From: JBHIBA01 sp046758845
GTDB taxonomy: Bacteria; UBA8248; JACPRG01; G963555815
Reading direction: 5' to 3'
DNA: 19,213 nucleotides
Assembly (NCBI GenBank): GCA_046758845.1
Contig: JBHIBA010000057.1
Span: forward strand, 1 to 19,213
Part shown: piece after piece, positions 6,321-14,387 of the stretch
How the letters are laid out: the number at the start of each line of letters is the position of its first letter
Position numbering within the stretch: position 1 is the stretch's first letter
Translations under genes and position numbers: made by a program
The notes under the pieces: generated by a model
Told to the model about the DNA's origin: nothing
Database searches by the model: none
Seen by the model: the letters and a program-made list of their open reading frames with translations, nothing else

Positions 6321-8426
6321 ATGGGCTTTCGGATCGGGGTGGATTGCGGCGGGACGTTCACCGATTTCGTGTGCGTGGACGATCAGGGGGGCATGCGCGA
6401 CTTCAAGGAGTCCTCAACGCCCGACGACTTCGCCCGAGGGATGATCCGCGGCCTGGTGAAGGCGGCTCAGGTCTACGGCAAAACGCCCGAGGCCTTCCTG
6501 CGGGAAGTCGACCTGATCGTCCACGGAACGACCGTCGCCACCAACACCGTCCTCACGTTGACGGGGGCCAAGACGGGCCTCATCACGACCCAGGGCTTTC
6601 GCGACATCCTCGAGCTTCGACGGGGGATGAAGGAAGACACCTTCAACTGGCGGGCGCCGTTCCCCAAGATCCTGGCTTCCCGAGAGCTTCGGATGGAGGT
6701 GCCGGAGCGGGTCCTCTACACCGGGCAAGTCCTCACGCCCCTCGACGAAGAGGAGGTGAGAAAGGCGGTCCGCAAGCTCAAGGCTAAGGAAGTCCAGTCC
6801 ATCGCTGTCTGTTTCCTCTTCAGCTTCCTCCATCCCGACCACGAGAAGCGCGTGGAGGAGATCCTCCGCGAAGAGTATCCGGAGGCATTCGTCAGCCTCT
6901 CCTGCCAGGTCTTGCCGCAGGTCCGCGAATACGAGCGGGTCAGCACGGCGGTTTTGGACGCCTACGTGGGCCCGCGTCTGAAAAACTATCTAGAATCCCT
7001 GGATCGGTCGCTGCGGGAGATGGGTTTCGCCGGGACTCTGTTGATCATGCAGTCCAACGGAGGGGTTCAGACTTGGCGGGAGGCCATCGGCCGTCCGGTC
7101 ACGTGCATCGCTTCCGGGCCGGCCGCCAGCGTCCCGGCCGCCATTTCCATCGGGGAGACGGCGGACCGGCGCAATCTGATCAGCTTCGACCTGGGGGGGA
7201 CGAGCTGCGATGTGGTCTTCATCGAAGGAAGCCAAATCCCTCTCGTCTCCCGCGGCGGGATCTATCGCAGCATCGGGGACTACACCAACGCCAGCCCGTC
7301 CATCGACCTCCACCACGTCGGGGCCGGCGGGGGGAGCATCGCCTGGCTCGACGCGGGGGGGATCCTCCACGTCGGACCCCGCTCGGCCGGGGCGAACCCC
7401 GGCCCGGCGTGTTATGGCCAAGGGGGGCGGGAACCCACGGTGACCGATGCGAACCTCATCCTCGGGGTCCTCCCGGTGGAGGGAATCCTCTCGGGGGAGA
7501 TGCCCCTCGGCCTGGAGGCGGCCCGGAAAGCCATGCAAGAGAAGATAGCCGAGCCGCTGGGGCTCGAGGTCGTGGAGGCCGCCTTGGCCGTGGTGACGGT
7601 GACGAATACCATCGTGGCGGGAGCCATCGCCAATGCCGCCCAGAAGCGGGGGTTGGACCCGCGGGATTTCACCCTCCTGGCGGGGGGCGGCCTGGGGCCC
7701 GCCCATGCAGCGAGCCTCGCCCAGGAGCTGCGCGTGCGTTTCGTCATCGTCCCGAAACGGGCCAGCACCTACTGCGCCTTCGGGATGCTCCTTTCCGATT
7801 TGCGCCACAACTACGTCCACTCCTACTACACCAAGACGGCCTCGGCCGACCTGGAACGGATCAACGCCCTCTACCAGGAGATGGAAGACCGAGGGGCGCG
7901 AATCCTGGAACAGGAAGGGGTGGCTCGCGGCCGGATGGAGTTCCGCCGTTCCCTCGACATGCGATACGCGGGGCAGTTCTATGAGATCGAAGTCCCGGTT
8001 CCGAAGGGCAAGGTCACCGAAACGGCCATCTCCTCGGTGGTTGAAGAATTCCACCGACTTCACCAGGGGCTGTATGCCTTCTCGGTCCGGGAGCAGCCTA
8101 CGGAGATGTTGAACTATAAACTGGCGGCGGTCGGGCGCATCACGAAGCCCGAACTCAAGCCCTTGCCCGCCGACGGTTCCGATCCCCTGAACGCTGTGCG
8201 CGCCTCCCGGCCGGTCTTCTTCACCGGGTCCAAGGAGTTTGTGGAGAGCGCCATCTACGGGGGAGAGCGTCTGCGGCCGGGTCACCGGGTCGAGGGGCCG
8301 GCCATCATCGAGGAGCCCTTCACCACGATTGCGGTTCCCCCGGGCTTTCGATGCGACGTGGACCCCTTCGGAAATTACCTCCTCCAGGTCCCCTTGTCGG
8401 GGAAGAAGGCGGCCGGGGCGGAATGA
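6321..8426 (+). CDS. hyuA: HyuA-type hydantoinase/oxoprolinase/carboxylase ATPase subunit
   Basis: A 701-residue protein of normal family length. It has an N-terminal Hydant_A_N domain (about 3-185) with the phosphate loop VDCGGTFTD at 7-15, and a Hydantoinase_A domain (about 205-490) with a second nucleotide-binding motif FDLGGTSCD at 289-297, plus GPAASVPAA. The rest is the usual C-terminal domain. HyuA phosphorylates the substrate with ATP for its HyuB partner; known pairs open hydantoins, 5-oxoproline and lactams, and related complexes carboxylate acetone or acetophenone. AGGAGGT (6309-6315) sits five bases before the ATG. An 86-base gap separates it from the DUF35 gene, longer than other gaps in the run, with no convincing promoter in it. 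The substrate is not predictable from sequence. Confidence 0.94.
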   Translation: MGFRIGVDCGGTFTDFVCVDDQGGMRDFKESSTPDDFARGMIRGLVKAAQVYGKTPEAFLREVDLIVHGTTVATNTVLTLTGAKTGLITTQGFRDILELRRGMKEDTFNWRAPFPKILASRELRMEVPERVLYTGQVLTPLDEEEVRKAVRKLKAKEVQSIAVCFLFSFLHPDHEKRVEEILREEYPEAFVSLSCQVLPQVREYERVSTAVLDAYVGPRLKNYLESLDRSLREMGFAGTLLIMQSNGGVQTWREAIGRPVTCIASGPAASVPAAISIGETADRRNLISFDLGGTSCDVVFIEGSQIPLVSRGGIYRSIGDYTNASPSIDLHHVGAGGGSIAWLDAGGILHVGPRSAGANPGPACYGQGGREPTVTDANLILGVLPVEGILSGEMPLGLEAARKAMQEKIAEPLGLEVVEAALAVVTVTNTIVAGAIANAAQKRGLDPRDFTLLAGGGLGPAHAASLAQELRVRFVIVPKRASTYCAFGMLLSDLRHNYVHSYYTKTASADLERINALYQEMEDRGARILEQEGVARGRMEFRRSLDMRYAGQFYEIEVPVPKGKVTETAISSVVEEFHRLHQGLYAFSVREQPTEMLNYKLAAVGRITKPELKPLPADGSDPLNAVRASRPVFFTGSKEFVESAIYGGERLRPGHRVEGPAIIEEPFTTIAVPPGFRCDVDPFGNYLLQVPLSGKKAAGAE

Positions 8427-8488
8427 TTTGACCAAGGGCGCGGTGATTCGCGAAGGAGTTTGAGTCTTTCCCAAATTTGAAAGTCTTT

Positions 8489-8494
8489 GAGGAG
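8489..8494 (+). promoter_or_regulatory. Ribosome binding site that fixes the HyuB start
   Basis: GAGGAG lies seven bases before the ATG at 8502. An in-frame TTG at 8487 would lie on top of this site, so 8502 is the better start. Confidence 0.7.
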
Positions 8495-8501
8495 AGCCCA
8501 C

Positions 8502-10298
8502 ATGGCAAGCAGGGTTCAGCCGGTTTCAGTGGAATATCAGGTCGACCCCATGGACGTCGCCGTCGTCCAACACAAAGTCCTCTATGTGTGTGACCTGATG
8601 GGGACCGTCCTGAAGTATTCGGGTCAGTGCTTCATCTTGATGGAGTGCAACGATTTTTCTCCGGGCGTCTTCGACGCCGAAGGGCGTCTTCTTTCCGTCA
8701 AGTCCTGGATGCCCCTTCACGTGGCCGTCGCCAAGAGCCAGGTGGAGCCTCTGGTCAAGAAGTTTAAAGGCCGGATTTACCCGGGGGACGTCTTCCTGGC
8801 GAATGACCCTTATCAGGCCGGCGGCTCGCACCTGCCCGATTGGTCCATCATCCGGCCCGTGTTCTACGAAGATGAACTCATGTTCTTCACCCTCCTCAAA
8901 GGGCATCAGCAAGATACCGGGGGAGCGTTCCCTGGAGGGTACTTCCCGCACGGGTACGACATCCATAGCGAAGGGCTCCGGATCGATTACACCAAGATTT
9001 TTGAGCGGGGCGAAAGGCAACCCGTTTACGACTTCATCCTGAACAACGTGCGTTGGCCCGAGGTCGTGGCCATGGACAACCTGGCCATGATGGGGGCGAC
9101 GAAACGGGGCGAAGAGGAGCTCGTCCGGCTGTGCGAGAAGCTCGGCGGGGAAGGCGTCAAGCGGTGTGTGACGGCCTTGCAGGATTCCTCGGAGCAGGCC
9201 ATGCGGGCAGAGATCTCGAAAATGCCCGACGGCGCCTGGTATGGCGAGAGCGCCTGCGACTGGGACGGAACGACGGACCAGCCCGTCTGGGTCCGGCTGA
9301 ACCTCACCATCCGGGGCGACGAGATGGTGGTGGACTGGTCGGAAAGCGACCCGCAGGTGGACTTCATCAACACCCCCACCGCCGTCACCCACGCCTGTAC
9401 GTACATCCCCATCCTGATGTCGGTGGACCCGGACATCGCTTTCAACGCCGGGAGCTGCAAACCCATCCACATCATCGCCCCCGAGGGAACCGTCGTGAAC
9501 CCCAGGTATCCCGTGACCATCGGCGGATGCAACTGCCACCTGGGGGATGAGCTCATCGAAGCGGTTCAGATGGCCTTGGGCAAGGCCATGCCGGAGCGCG
9601 TCAGCGCCATGTGGGCCCCTCACGTCTCCTTTGTCACCTTCGGCGACGACGCCCGCGAGGTCAATCCGGACACCGGGGCCTGCCGGAAATACTACTTCAC
9701 CTTTTTCGGGCCGGACGGAGGCAGCGGGGCCATCTGGGGCTACGACGGCTGGCCCCACGTCACCCCGCCCATCATCGCCGGGGGCGTCATGAAGAACACC
9801 GTGGAGATCACCGAGATCATGACGCCCTGGCGCGTCGTTCACTACAGCCTCCTGCCGGACACCGCAGGGGCCGGCCGGTGGCGCGGGGGCGTGGGGACCC
9901 GCTACGCCATGGTGAACGGGTACGGAGGAAAGGTGTACGTCAATACCGGCACGTCCTCGGGAGAGAAATTTTCTCCCTTCGGCCAGGCCGGCGGCAAGGG
10001 AGCCCCCCGCCACGAGCTCTACTTCGAGCGCAACGGAGAGCGAATCCCCTTCCGGACGATGTCGCAGGTCCTTTATCAAAAGGGGGACGTCCTGGTGGCC
10101 AAGTGCGGTGGGGGCGGTGGGGTGGGCGACCCTCTGGAAAGACCCGTGGAGCGGGTCCAAGAGGACGTCCTTTACGAGCTCGTCTCGGTCGAAGCCGCCC
10201 GGGAGGACTACGGTGTGGTGATCGATCCTCAGACGCTGCAAGTGGACGCGGAAGCCACTGAGGCGCTTCGGGGGGAACGAAAGGCCCAGGCCAAATGA
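8502..10298 (+). CDS. hyuB: HyuB-type hydantoinase/oxoprolinase/carboxylase metal subunit
   Basis: A 598-residue Hydantoinase_B-family protein (usual range 500-600). The family motif appears as NDPYQAGGSHLPDW (from Asn101), and the C-terminus has KCGGGGGVGDPLERP followed by the usual helix. Asp51, His110, Asp113 and His135 have the spacing I recall for the zinc ligands of the caprolactamase subunit CapB (Asp41, His99, Asp102, His124), so the metal site looks complete and hydrolysis is favoured over a pure structural role. It follows hyuA after 75 bases and should form a heteromeric complex with it. Alternative activities in this family are ketone carboxylation and N-methylhydantoin hydrolysis. 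No extra carboxylase subunits of the acetone or acetophenone type are seen nearby, which argues mildly against carboxylation. Confidence 0.94.
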   Translation: MASRVQPVSVEYQVDPMDVAVVQHKVLYVCDLMGTVLKYSGQCFILMECNDFSPGVFDAEGRLLSVKSWMPLHVAVAKSQVEPLVKKFKGRIYPGDVFLANDPYQAGGSHLPDWSIIRPVFYEDELMFFTLLKGHQQDTGGAFPGGYFPHGYDIHSEGLRIDYTKIFERGERQPVYDFILNNVRWPEVVAMDNLAMMGATKRGEEELVRLCEKLGGEGVKRCVTALQDSSEQAMRAEISKMPDGAWYGESACDWDGTTDQPVWVRLNLTIRGDEMVVDWSESDPQVDFINTPTAVTHACTYIPILMSVDPDIAFNAGSCKPIHIIAPEGTVVNPRYPVTIGGCNCHLGDELIEAVQMALGKAMPERVSAMWAPHVSFVTFGDDAREVNPDTGACRKYYFTFFGPDGGSGAIWGYDGWPHVTPPIIAGGVMKNTVEITEIMTPWRVVHYSLLPDTAGAGRWRGGVGTRYAMVNGYGGKVYVNTGTSSGEKFSPFGQAGGKGAPRHELYFERNGERIPFRTMSQVLYQKGDVLVAKCGGGGGVGDPLERPVERVQEDVLYELVSVEAAREDYGVVIDPQTLQVDAEATEALRGERKAQAK

Positions 10299-10329
10299 GT
10301 CGAACGGCAAATCATAGGCGGAGCGGACG

Positions 10330-11262
10330 ATGAAGATCGACATCCACGGCCACCAATACCCGGAGGCCTTCCTCAAGGAGTTCAGACCCCTCGTGGAGCG
10401 GGGAATCCTTCCCCGCCCGGATTTCGACTTCGGGCCATGGGAGGTGGAAAAGCACCTGGCCCTGAATGACGAAATGGGGATTGACCTCCAGGTTCTTTCC
10501 CTGACGATGACGGCATACATGACGGACCCGGCGGCGGCCCTGGGTTTGGCCCAGGCGGGAAACGAAGGCCTCGCGGAGGTCTGCCGGCGTTACCCGGAGC
10601 GCTTTGTCGCATTCGCGGCCCTCCCCCTGGTGGATGTGGAGGCCTCGGTCCGGGAGGTCCGCCGGGCGGCGGGGGAGCTGGGGATGAAAGGGGTCATCCT
10701 GGGAACGAACGTCCAGGGGGAGCCCATCGACGGGGAGGCCTTCTATCCTCTCTATGAAGAGATCCACCGACTGAAGCTTCCCGTCCTTATCCACCCCATG
10801 GACCCCAAGGGCCCCCCCCAGGCTTACGAGCACCGCCTCGAACTTTGGATCGGGTGGCCCATGGACACGACCTACGCCGCGGCCCGTCTCGTCTTGAACG
10901 GCCTCCTGGACCGTTTTCCGGGCATGACGCTGATCCTCTCTCACCTCGGAGGCGGCACGCATTATCTCCTCGGGCGCATCATGCAGGCGGGCCGCCGCGG
11001 AGGCACCGAGCGCCCCGTCCTCGATTACTATCGGGAGATGTATTACGACACGGCGGGCCCTGTCTCCTGTTCCGCGGTCCTCTGCGCTCACCACCTTTTC
11101 GGCGCGGAACGGATCCTCTTCGGGACGGACTATCCCTTCGGCGGGGAGGGCGGAAGAGAGTACATCCGCAAGGCGATCGATTGCGTCGCGGACCTCGCCT
11201 TCCCTCAGGCGGAAGAGGAGGCCATTTTTCACGAAAACGCCCGAAAGCTGCTAGCAGGCTGA
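10330..11262 (+). CDS. Amidohydrolase family 2 protein (ACMSD-like decarboxylase/hydrolase)
   Basis: A 310-residue TIM-barrel protein of the amidohydrolase_2 family. The metal site is complete: His6 and His8 in DIHGHQYP, His155 in VLIHPMDP, His205 in LILSHLGGG and Asp267 in LFGTDYPFG, in the order found in 2-amino-3-carboxymuconate-6-semialdehyde decarboxylase. Members are zinc-dependent decarboxylases, hydrolases or hydratases of aromatic and dicarboxylic compounds. The start ATG has GGAG (10320-10323) six bases upstream and follows hyuB after 31 bases. It could act on the product of the HyuAB reaction, by decarboxylation or a further hydrolysis; this is inferred from context only. Nothing indicates truncation. 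Confidence 0.93.
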   Translation: MKIDIHGHQYPEAFLKEFRPLVERGILPRPDFDFGPWEVEKHLALNDEMGIDLQVLSLTMTAYMTDPAAALGLAQAGNEGLAEVCRRYPERFVAFAALPLVDVEASVREVRRAAGELGMKGVILGTNVQGEPIDGEAFYPLYEEIHRLKLPVLIHPMDPKGPPQAYEHRLELWIGWPMDTTYAAARLVLNGLLDRFPGMTLILSHLGGGTHYLLGRIMQAGRRGGTERPVLDYYREMYYDTAGPVSCSAVLCAHHLFGAERILFGTDYPFGGEGGREYIRKAIDCVADLAFPQAEEEAIFHENARKLLAG

Positions 11263-11349
11263 CGAAGCCCAGAACACAATCCAAATCCGCCTGGCCATCT
11301 TGACAGGATGCTGAACGGCTCTTTCAAGCACCGGACAGTAACCGTCGGT

Positions 11350-11400
11350 GTCATTCCGCGCGCAGCAAGGGATTTCGCCTGGCTCGAATCCTTCGTTCCG
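11350..11400. repeat. Decayed copy of a palindromic intergenic repeat
   Basis: The first 28 bases (11350-11377, starting GTCATTCCG) match 23 of 28 bases of the left arm of the better-preserved element at 14388-14451. The second half is shorter and diverged, but CGAATCCTT (11384-11392) still pairs with AAGGGATTTCG (11367-11377) with one bulge. It sits in the 284-base spacer between the amidohydrolase and the binding-protein gene. Confidence 0.6.
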
Positions 11401-11449
11401 AAATTTACTTGGATAACCGCCCAGGGTGATTTGTAAAGAAACGCCATCT

Positions 11450-11479
11450 TTGATAAAAAGAGATGCATCGCTTGTATTG
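11450..11479 (+). promoter_or_regulatory. Possible promoter of the binding-protein gene
   Basis: TTGATA (11450-11455) and TATTGT (11474-11479) are separated by 18 bases, in a locally AT-rich stretch about 70 bases before the ATG at 11547. It suggests the binding protein may be transcribed separately from the enzymes upstream. Confidence 0.33.
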
Positions 11480-11546
11480 TATCGTTTGGCCAAAGCCAAG
11501 GGATCCCGATCGCCGGGTCCGCTGGCGGACTCTGGGGGGAAAAGAC

Positions 11547-12578
11547 ATGTTGAGACTGTCACTTGGAAGGTTGGGTCGGCCGGTCCTTATCGTTTTCCTT
11601 GCGGTGTTCTTGTGTGGATGGGGAAGTACACGTAGCCTCGCCGCCGACAAGGTGACCTTCACGCTCTCTTGGTTGCCTTACGCGGAGTTCCTTGCATTCT
11701 TCGTTGCGCTCGACCGCGGCCATTTCCGGGAAGAAAACATCGAGGTCGATTGGAAACGGGGGTTCGGAACTCCCGATGCCCTTCGAAAGATCGCCACTGG
11801 CCGGTTTGATTACGGGTATGCGAATGTCCCCTCAACGGCCCAAGGCCGGGCGCAGGGGCTGCCCGCCGTTTCCATCGCCCTCTTGATGCATACGGCGCCC
11901 AACGCAATCGTGACGTTCAAGGACTCGGGCATTTCCAGCCCCAAAGATCTTTCTGGACGCTCCGTGGCCACAACGGCCAAGGATGCGCTTGACGCCACCT
12001 TCCCGTTCCTTGTCAAGCGATACAATCTTAAGGACATGAGGATGGTTTACGTCTCGCCCGCCGCGAAGAACCCGACATTGCTTGCGGGAAAGGCTGAAGC
12101 CCTTCTTACCTACAGCCTCATGGGTCCCATCCAGAGGAAGAAGGCGGCAGAAATTGGAAAGGAGATCCTCGTCCTCCCATGGAGTGACTACGGGTATGAA
12201 GTCTTGGGCGACAACATCGCCTCGTCGGATAAAGTGGTCCGCACCAAACCGGACCAGACCCGCAGGTTCCTACGCGCCTTCCTGAAAGGACTCGGGTGGG
12301 CCATCGATCATCCTGCGCAGGCATCGAAGTCCATGGTGCGGGTCAACCCGATGGCGAAGCCGGAAATTGAGGAGGCGCAGTGGAAGATCGTCATCGCCCA
12401 CACGCGCAGTCCCTCGGTGGCTCGCCACGGGCTGGGCTATCACGCCGAAGGGCGCGTACGCCTTACACGCGACACGATCTTTCGGCTTTATCAGATTGGT
12501 GCGGACGTCCCACTGAAACAGATTTATACGAATGAATACCTGCCCGCCAAGGCCATTGTGCCGGCGACTCTGAGGTGA
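11547..12578 (+). CDS. ABC transporter substrate-binding protein, NMT1/THI5-like
   Basis: A 343-residue periplasmic binding protein. The N-terminus has a Sec signal: positive region MLRLSLGRLGRP, hydrophobic core VLIVFLAVFLCGW and a likely signal peptidase I site after SLA (residues 30-32); the cysteine at 23 lacks a good lipobox. The mature part begins KVTFTLSWLPYAEFLAFFVALDRGHF, as in the SsuA/ThiY/TauA-like family (NMT1), with DALRKIATGRFDYGYAN and SPKDLSGRSVATT following. ATG 11547 is preferred to 11463 because it has GGGGGGA six bases upstream and puts the signal peptide at the N-terminus. No permease or ATPase gene is in the window, so it is an orphan or uses distant components. The ligand is unknown; family members bind sulfonates, pyrimidine or thiamine precursors, aromatic acids and others. 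Confidence 0.92.
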   Translation: MLRLSLGRLGRPVLIVFLAVFLCGWGSTRSLAADKVTFTLSWLPYAEFLAFFVALDRGHFREENIEVDWKRGFGTPDALRKIATGRFDYGYANVPSTAQGRAQGLPAVSIALLMHTAPNAIVTFKDSGISSPKDLSGRSVATTAKDALDATFPFLVKRYNLKDMRMVYVSPAAKNPTLLAGKAEALLTYSLMGPIQRKKAAEIGKEILVLPWSDYGYEVLGDNIASSDKVVRTKPDQTRRFLRAFLKGLGWAIDHPAQASKSMVRVNPMAKPEIEEAQWKIVIAHTRSPSVARHGLGYHAEGRVRLTRDTIFRLYQIGADVPLKQIYTNEYLPAKAIVPATLR

Positions 12579-12609
12579 GACGGGGGGGCCTTGGAGGTCG
12601 GGTCAATCC

Positions 12610-13533
12610 TTACGGACGGGGCGCCAGTTGGGTTCGCTTTCCGGCTTTGAGGACGTGGCTGGGAAGCTCGCGGTCCACCAGCGTCGCAGTATAGCGGGCG
12701 CATTCCAGAAGGGCGTCCAGATCAACGCCCGTCGCGACCCCCATCTCTTCCAACATGTACACTACGTCTTCCGTGACGATGTTCCCCGTTGCGCCCGGGG
12801 CGTACGGGCACCCGCCCAAGCCGCCAATCGAGGAGTCGTACGTCAGGACCCCCGCCTCCAGGCCCGCCAGAACGTTGGCCAGACCCGTTCCCCGCGTATC
12901 GTGGAAGTGAAGGGTCAGGGAGAGGTCGCCGAACTCCCGCTGGACGGCCCGGACGGTCCGGCCCACCTGAACGGGGTTCCCTATGCCCGTCGTGTCTCCC
13001 AAAAGGATCTCTTGGATTCCGAGTTCTTCGTACCTCCGGAGGATGCGGAGGATCTGCTCCAGCGAAACGTCGCCTTCATAAGGACAGCCAAAGGCCACGA
13101 CGACCGATCCCCGGACGGGGACGCCCGCGGCGGAGGCGATCTCCACAATCCCGCGAATCTGCTTCAGCGAATCCGCGATGGGCATGCGGACGTTGGCCTG
13201 GTTGTGGCTCTCGGTGGCTGAGATGAAGATGCCGATCTGATCCACTCCCGACTGCACGGCCCGCTCGGCCCCCTTGGCGTTGGGGACGATGGCCTCGTAG
13301 CGGACGCCCGGAACCCGCTCGATGGCGGCCATCACCTCGGCCGCGTCGCGCATCTGCGGGATGGCCTTCGGGTGGACGAACGAGGTCGCCTCGATGCGCT
13401 TCAGGCCGCTCTTCGAGAGGAGGTTGATGAGCTTGATCTTGGCCTCCGTCTCTATCCATCGGTCTTCCATCTGAAGCCCGTCTCTGGGCCCGACCTCACG
13501 GACGACCACTTCGGTGGGCAGCTTGTTGTTCAA
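12610..13533 (-). CDS. Hydroxymethylglutaryl-CoA lyase family protein
   Basis: A 307-residue HMGL-like TIM-barrel enzyme that cleaves a 3-hydroxy-3-methylacyl-CoA by retro-aldol reaction (HMG-CoA to acetyl-CoA and acetoacetate in the type enzyme). Arg17, Asp18 (EVGPRDGLQ), His209 and His211 (LHFHDTRG), Cys242 (GGLGGCPYAPGATGN) and Asn251 have exactly the spacing of Arg41, Asp42, His233, His235, Cys266 and Asn275 of the human enzyme; the Lys48 position is Asp24. Related tertiary hydroxyacyl-CoAs are possible substrates. I chose the TTG at 13533 because AAGGAGG lies seven bases upstream; an in-frame ATG at 13560 has no good ribosome site and would add nine residues (MKPPQGGPD). It is the last gene of the minus-strand run, just after the enoyl-CoA hydratase. 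Confidence 0.94.
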   Translation of the reverse strand: MNNKLPTEVVVREVGPRDGLQMEDRWIETEAKIKLINLLSKSGLKRIEATSFVHPKAIPQMRDAAEVMAAIERVPGVRYEAIVPNAKGAERAVQSGVDQIGIFISATESHNQANVRMPIADSLKQIRGIVEIASAAGVPVRGSVVVAFGCPYEGDVSLEQILRILRRYEELGIQEILLGDTTGIGNPVQVGRTVRAVQREFGDLSLTLHFHDTRGTGLANVLAGLEAGVLTYDSSIGGLGGCPYAPGATGNIVTEDVVYMLEEMGVATGVDLDALLECARYTATLVDRELPSHVLKAGKRTQLAPRP

Positions 13534-13540
13534 ATCGGGG

Positions 13541-13547
13541 CCTCCTT
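13541..13547 (-). promoter_or_regulatory. Strong ribosome binding site pointing to a TTG start of the lyase
   Basis: On the minus strand AAGGAGG is followed after seven bases by TTG (13533-13531). The site lies inside the reading frame that would start at ATG 13560, so the ATG is probably not the main start. Confidence 0.6.
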
Positions 13548-13563
13548 GGGGGGGCTTCATGAA

Positions 13564-14340
13564 TCATTTTCCTTCAAAGCGAGGCCTTCGTTTCTCCGCG
13601 AAGGCGCGCAAGCCTTCGTTTCGATCTTTGGTCGAGAGGGTCACATTATAGGCTTCCCTCTCCAGCCTCAACCCGCTCATCAGGTCCACCTCGATTCCCC
13701 TGTCCACCGCCCGCTTGGCCTGCCGCAGGGAGATGGGGGCGTTGGCCACGATGGCCCGCACGGTCTTCTCCACCTCTTCCTCCAGTCTTTCCTTGGGGAC
13801 AACCCGCGCGACAAGCCCCAGCCGTTCCGCCTCGGCCGCATCGATCCGGCCGGCCGTGAAGATGAGCTCCTTGGCCTTGGCGCGGCCGATGAGCCTCGGC
13901 AGAAGCTGGGTTCCGCCGCCTCCGGGAATGATGCCGAGCGAAACCTCAGGCAGGCCGAAGACGGCGTCCTCCGAGGCGATCAGGAAATCGCAGCCCAGGG
14001 CGAACTCCAGCCCGCCGCCCAAGGCATAACCGTTCACCGCCGCGATGATCGGCTTGGGGAAAAAGCACACCAGGTCGTGGGCCTCCTCCAGCATGGATCG
14101 GAGGGTCTTGACTTTTTCCATCGGGAGGGCTTTTCGTTCCTTGAGGTCGGCCCCCACGCAGAATGCCCGCTCGCAGGCGCTTCGCAGGACCGCCGCCCAC
14201 ACGCCATCCTCTCCGGGGAGACGGCGAAGAAGGTCGATGAGTGTCTCCACCATCTCCCAGTTGAGGGCGTTCAGCGCATCCGGGCGGTTGAGGGTGATGT
14301 AGGCCACATGATCGCGGACTTCAACTGCCAGGCTGCTCAC
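13564..14340 (-). CDS. Enoyl-CoA hydratase/isomerase family protein
   Basis: A 258-residue crotonase of standard length. The oxyanion-hole segment is AFCVGADLKE (around Ala64) with Gly109 of ALGGGLEFALGCD; both acid-base glutamates of classic hydratases are present, Glu112 (GGGLEFALGCD) and Glu132 (GLPEVSLGIIPGGGGTQ), so hydration of an enoyl-CoA is likely rather than another crotonase reaction. It is a candidate for making the 3-hydroxyacyl-CoA cleaved by the lyase encoded next, like methylglutaconyl-CoA hydratase before HMG-CoA lyase in leucine breakdown, though the specific substrate is open. The start is GTG at 14340 with only a weak purine-rich site (GGGGAA) upstream. A 141-base spacer with a palindromic repeat separates it from the amidohydrolase gene upstream. 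Confidence 0.94.
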   Translation of the reverse strand: MSSLAVEVRDHVAYITLNRPDALNALNWEMVETLIDLLRRLPGEDGVWAAVLRSACERAFCVGADLKERKALPMEKVKTLRSMLEEAHDLVCFFPKPIIAAVNGYALGGGLEFALGCDFLIASEDAVFGLPEVSLGIIPGGGGTQLLPRLIGRAKAKELIFTAGRIDAAEAERLGLVARVVPKERLEEEVEKTVRAIVANAPISLRQAKRAVDRGIEVDLMSGLRLEREAYNVTLSTKDRNEGLRAFAEKRRPRFEGK

Positions 14341-14387
14341 CTTCCCGAGTTCCCCAATTCGCCAAGAAAGCGGATCATCGTTGACCT

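Noticed and set aside
8427..8501. Short repeats AGTCTTT and the CTTTC/GAAAG pair before hyuB as a regulatory element
   Set aside because: The stem is only five bases and the repeats are short; nothing distinguishes them from chance.
11381..11390. GGCTCGAATCC, similar to a tRNA T-arm
   Set aside because: No acceptor, D or anticodon arm can be built around it; it is explained by the decayed palindromic repeat. GTTCGAGGC at about 718-726 was rejected likewise.
11463..11546. Upstream in-frame ATG for the binding protein
   Set aside because: It would place 28 polar residues before the signal peptide and lacks a ribosome site, while 11547 has both a ribosome site and a proper signal sequence.
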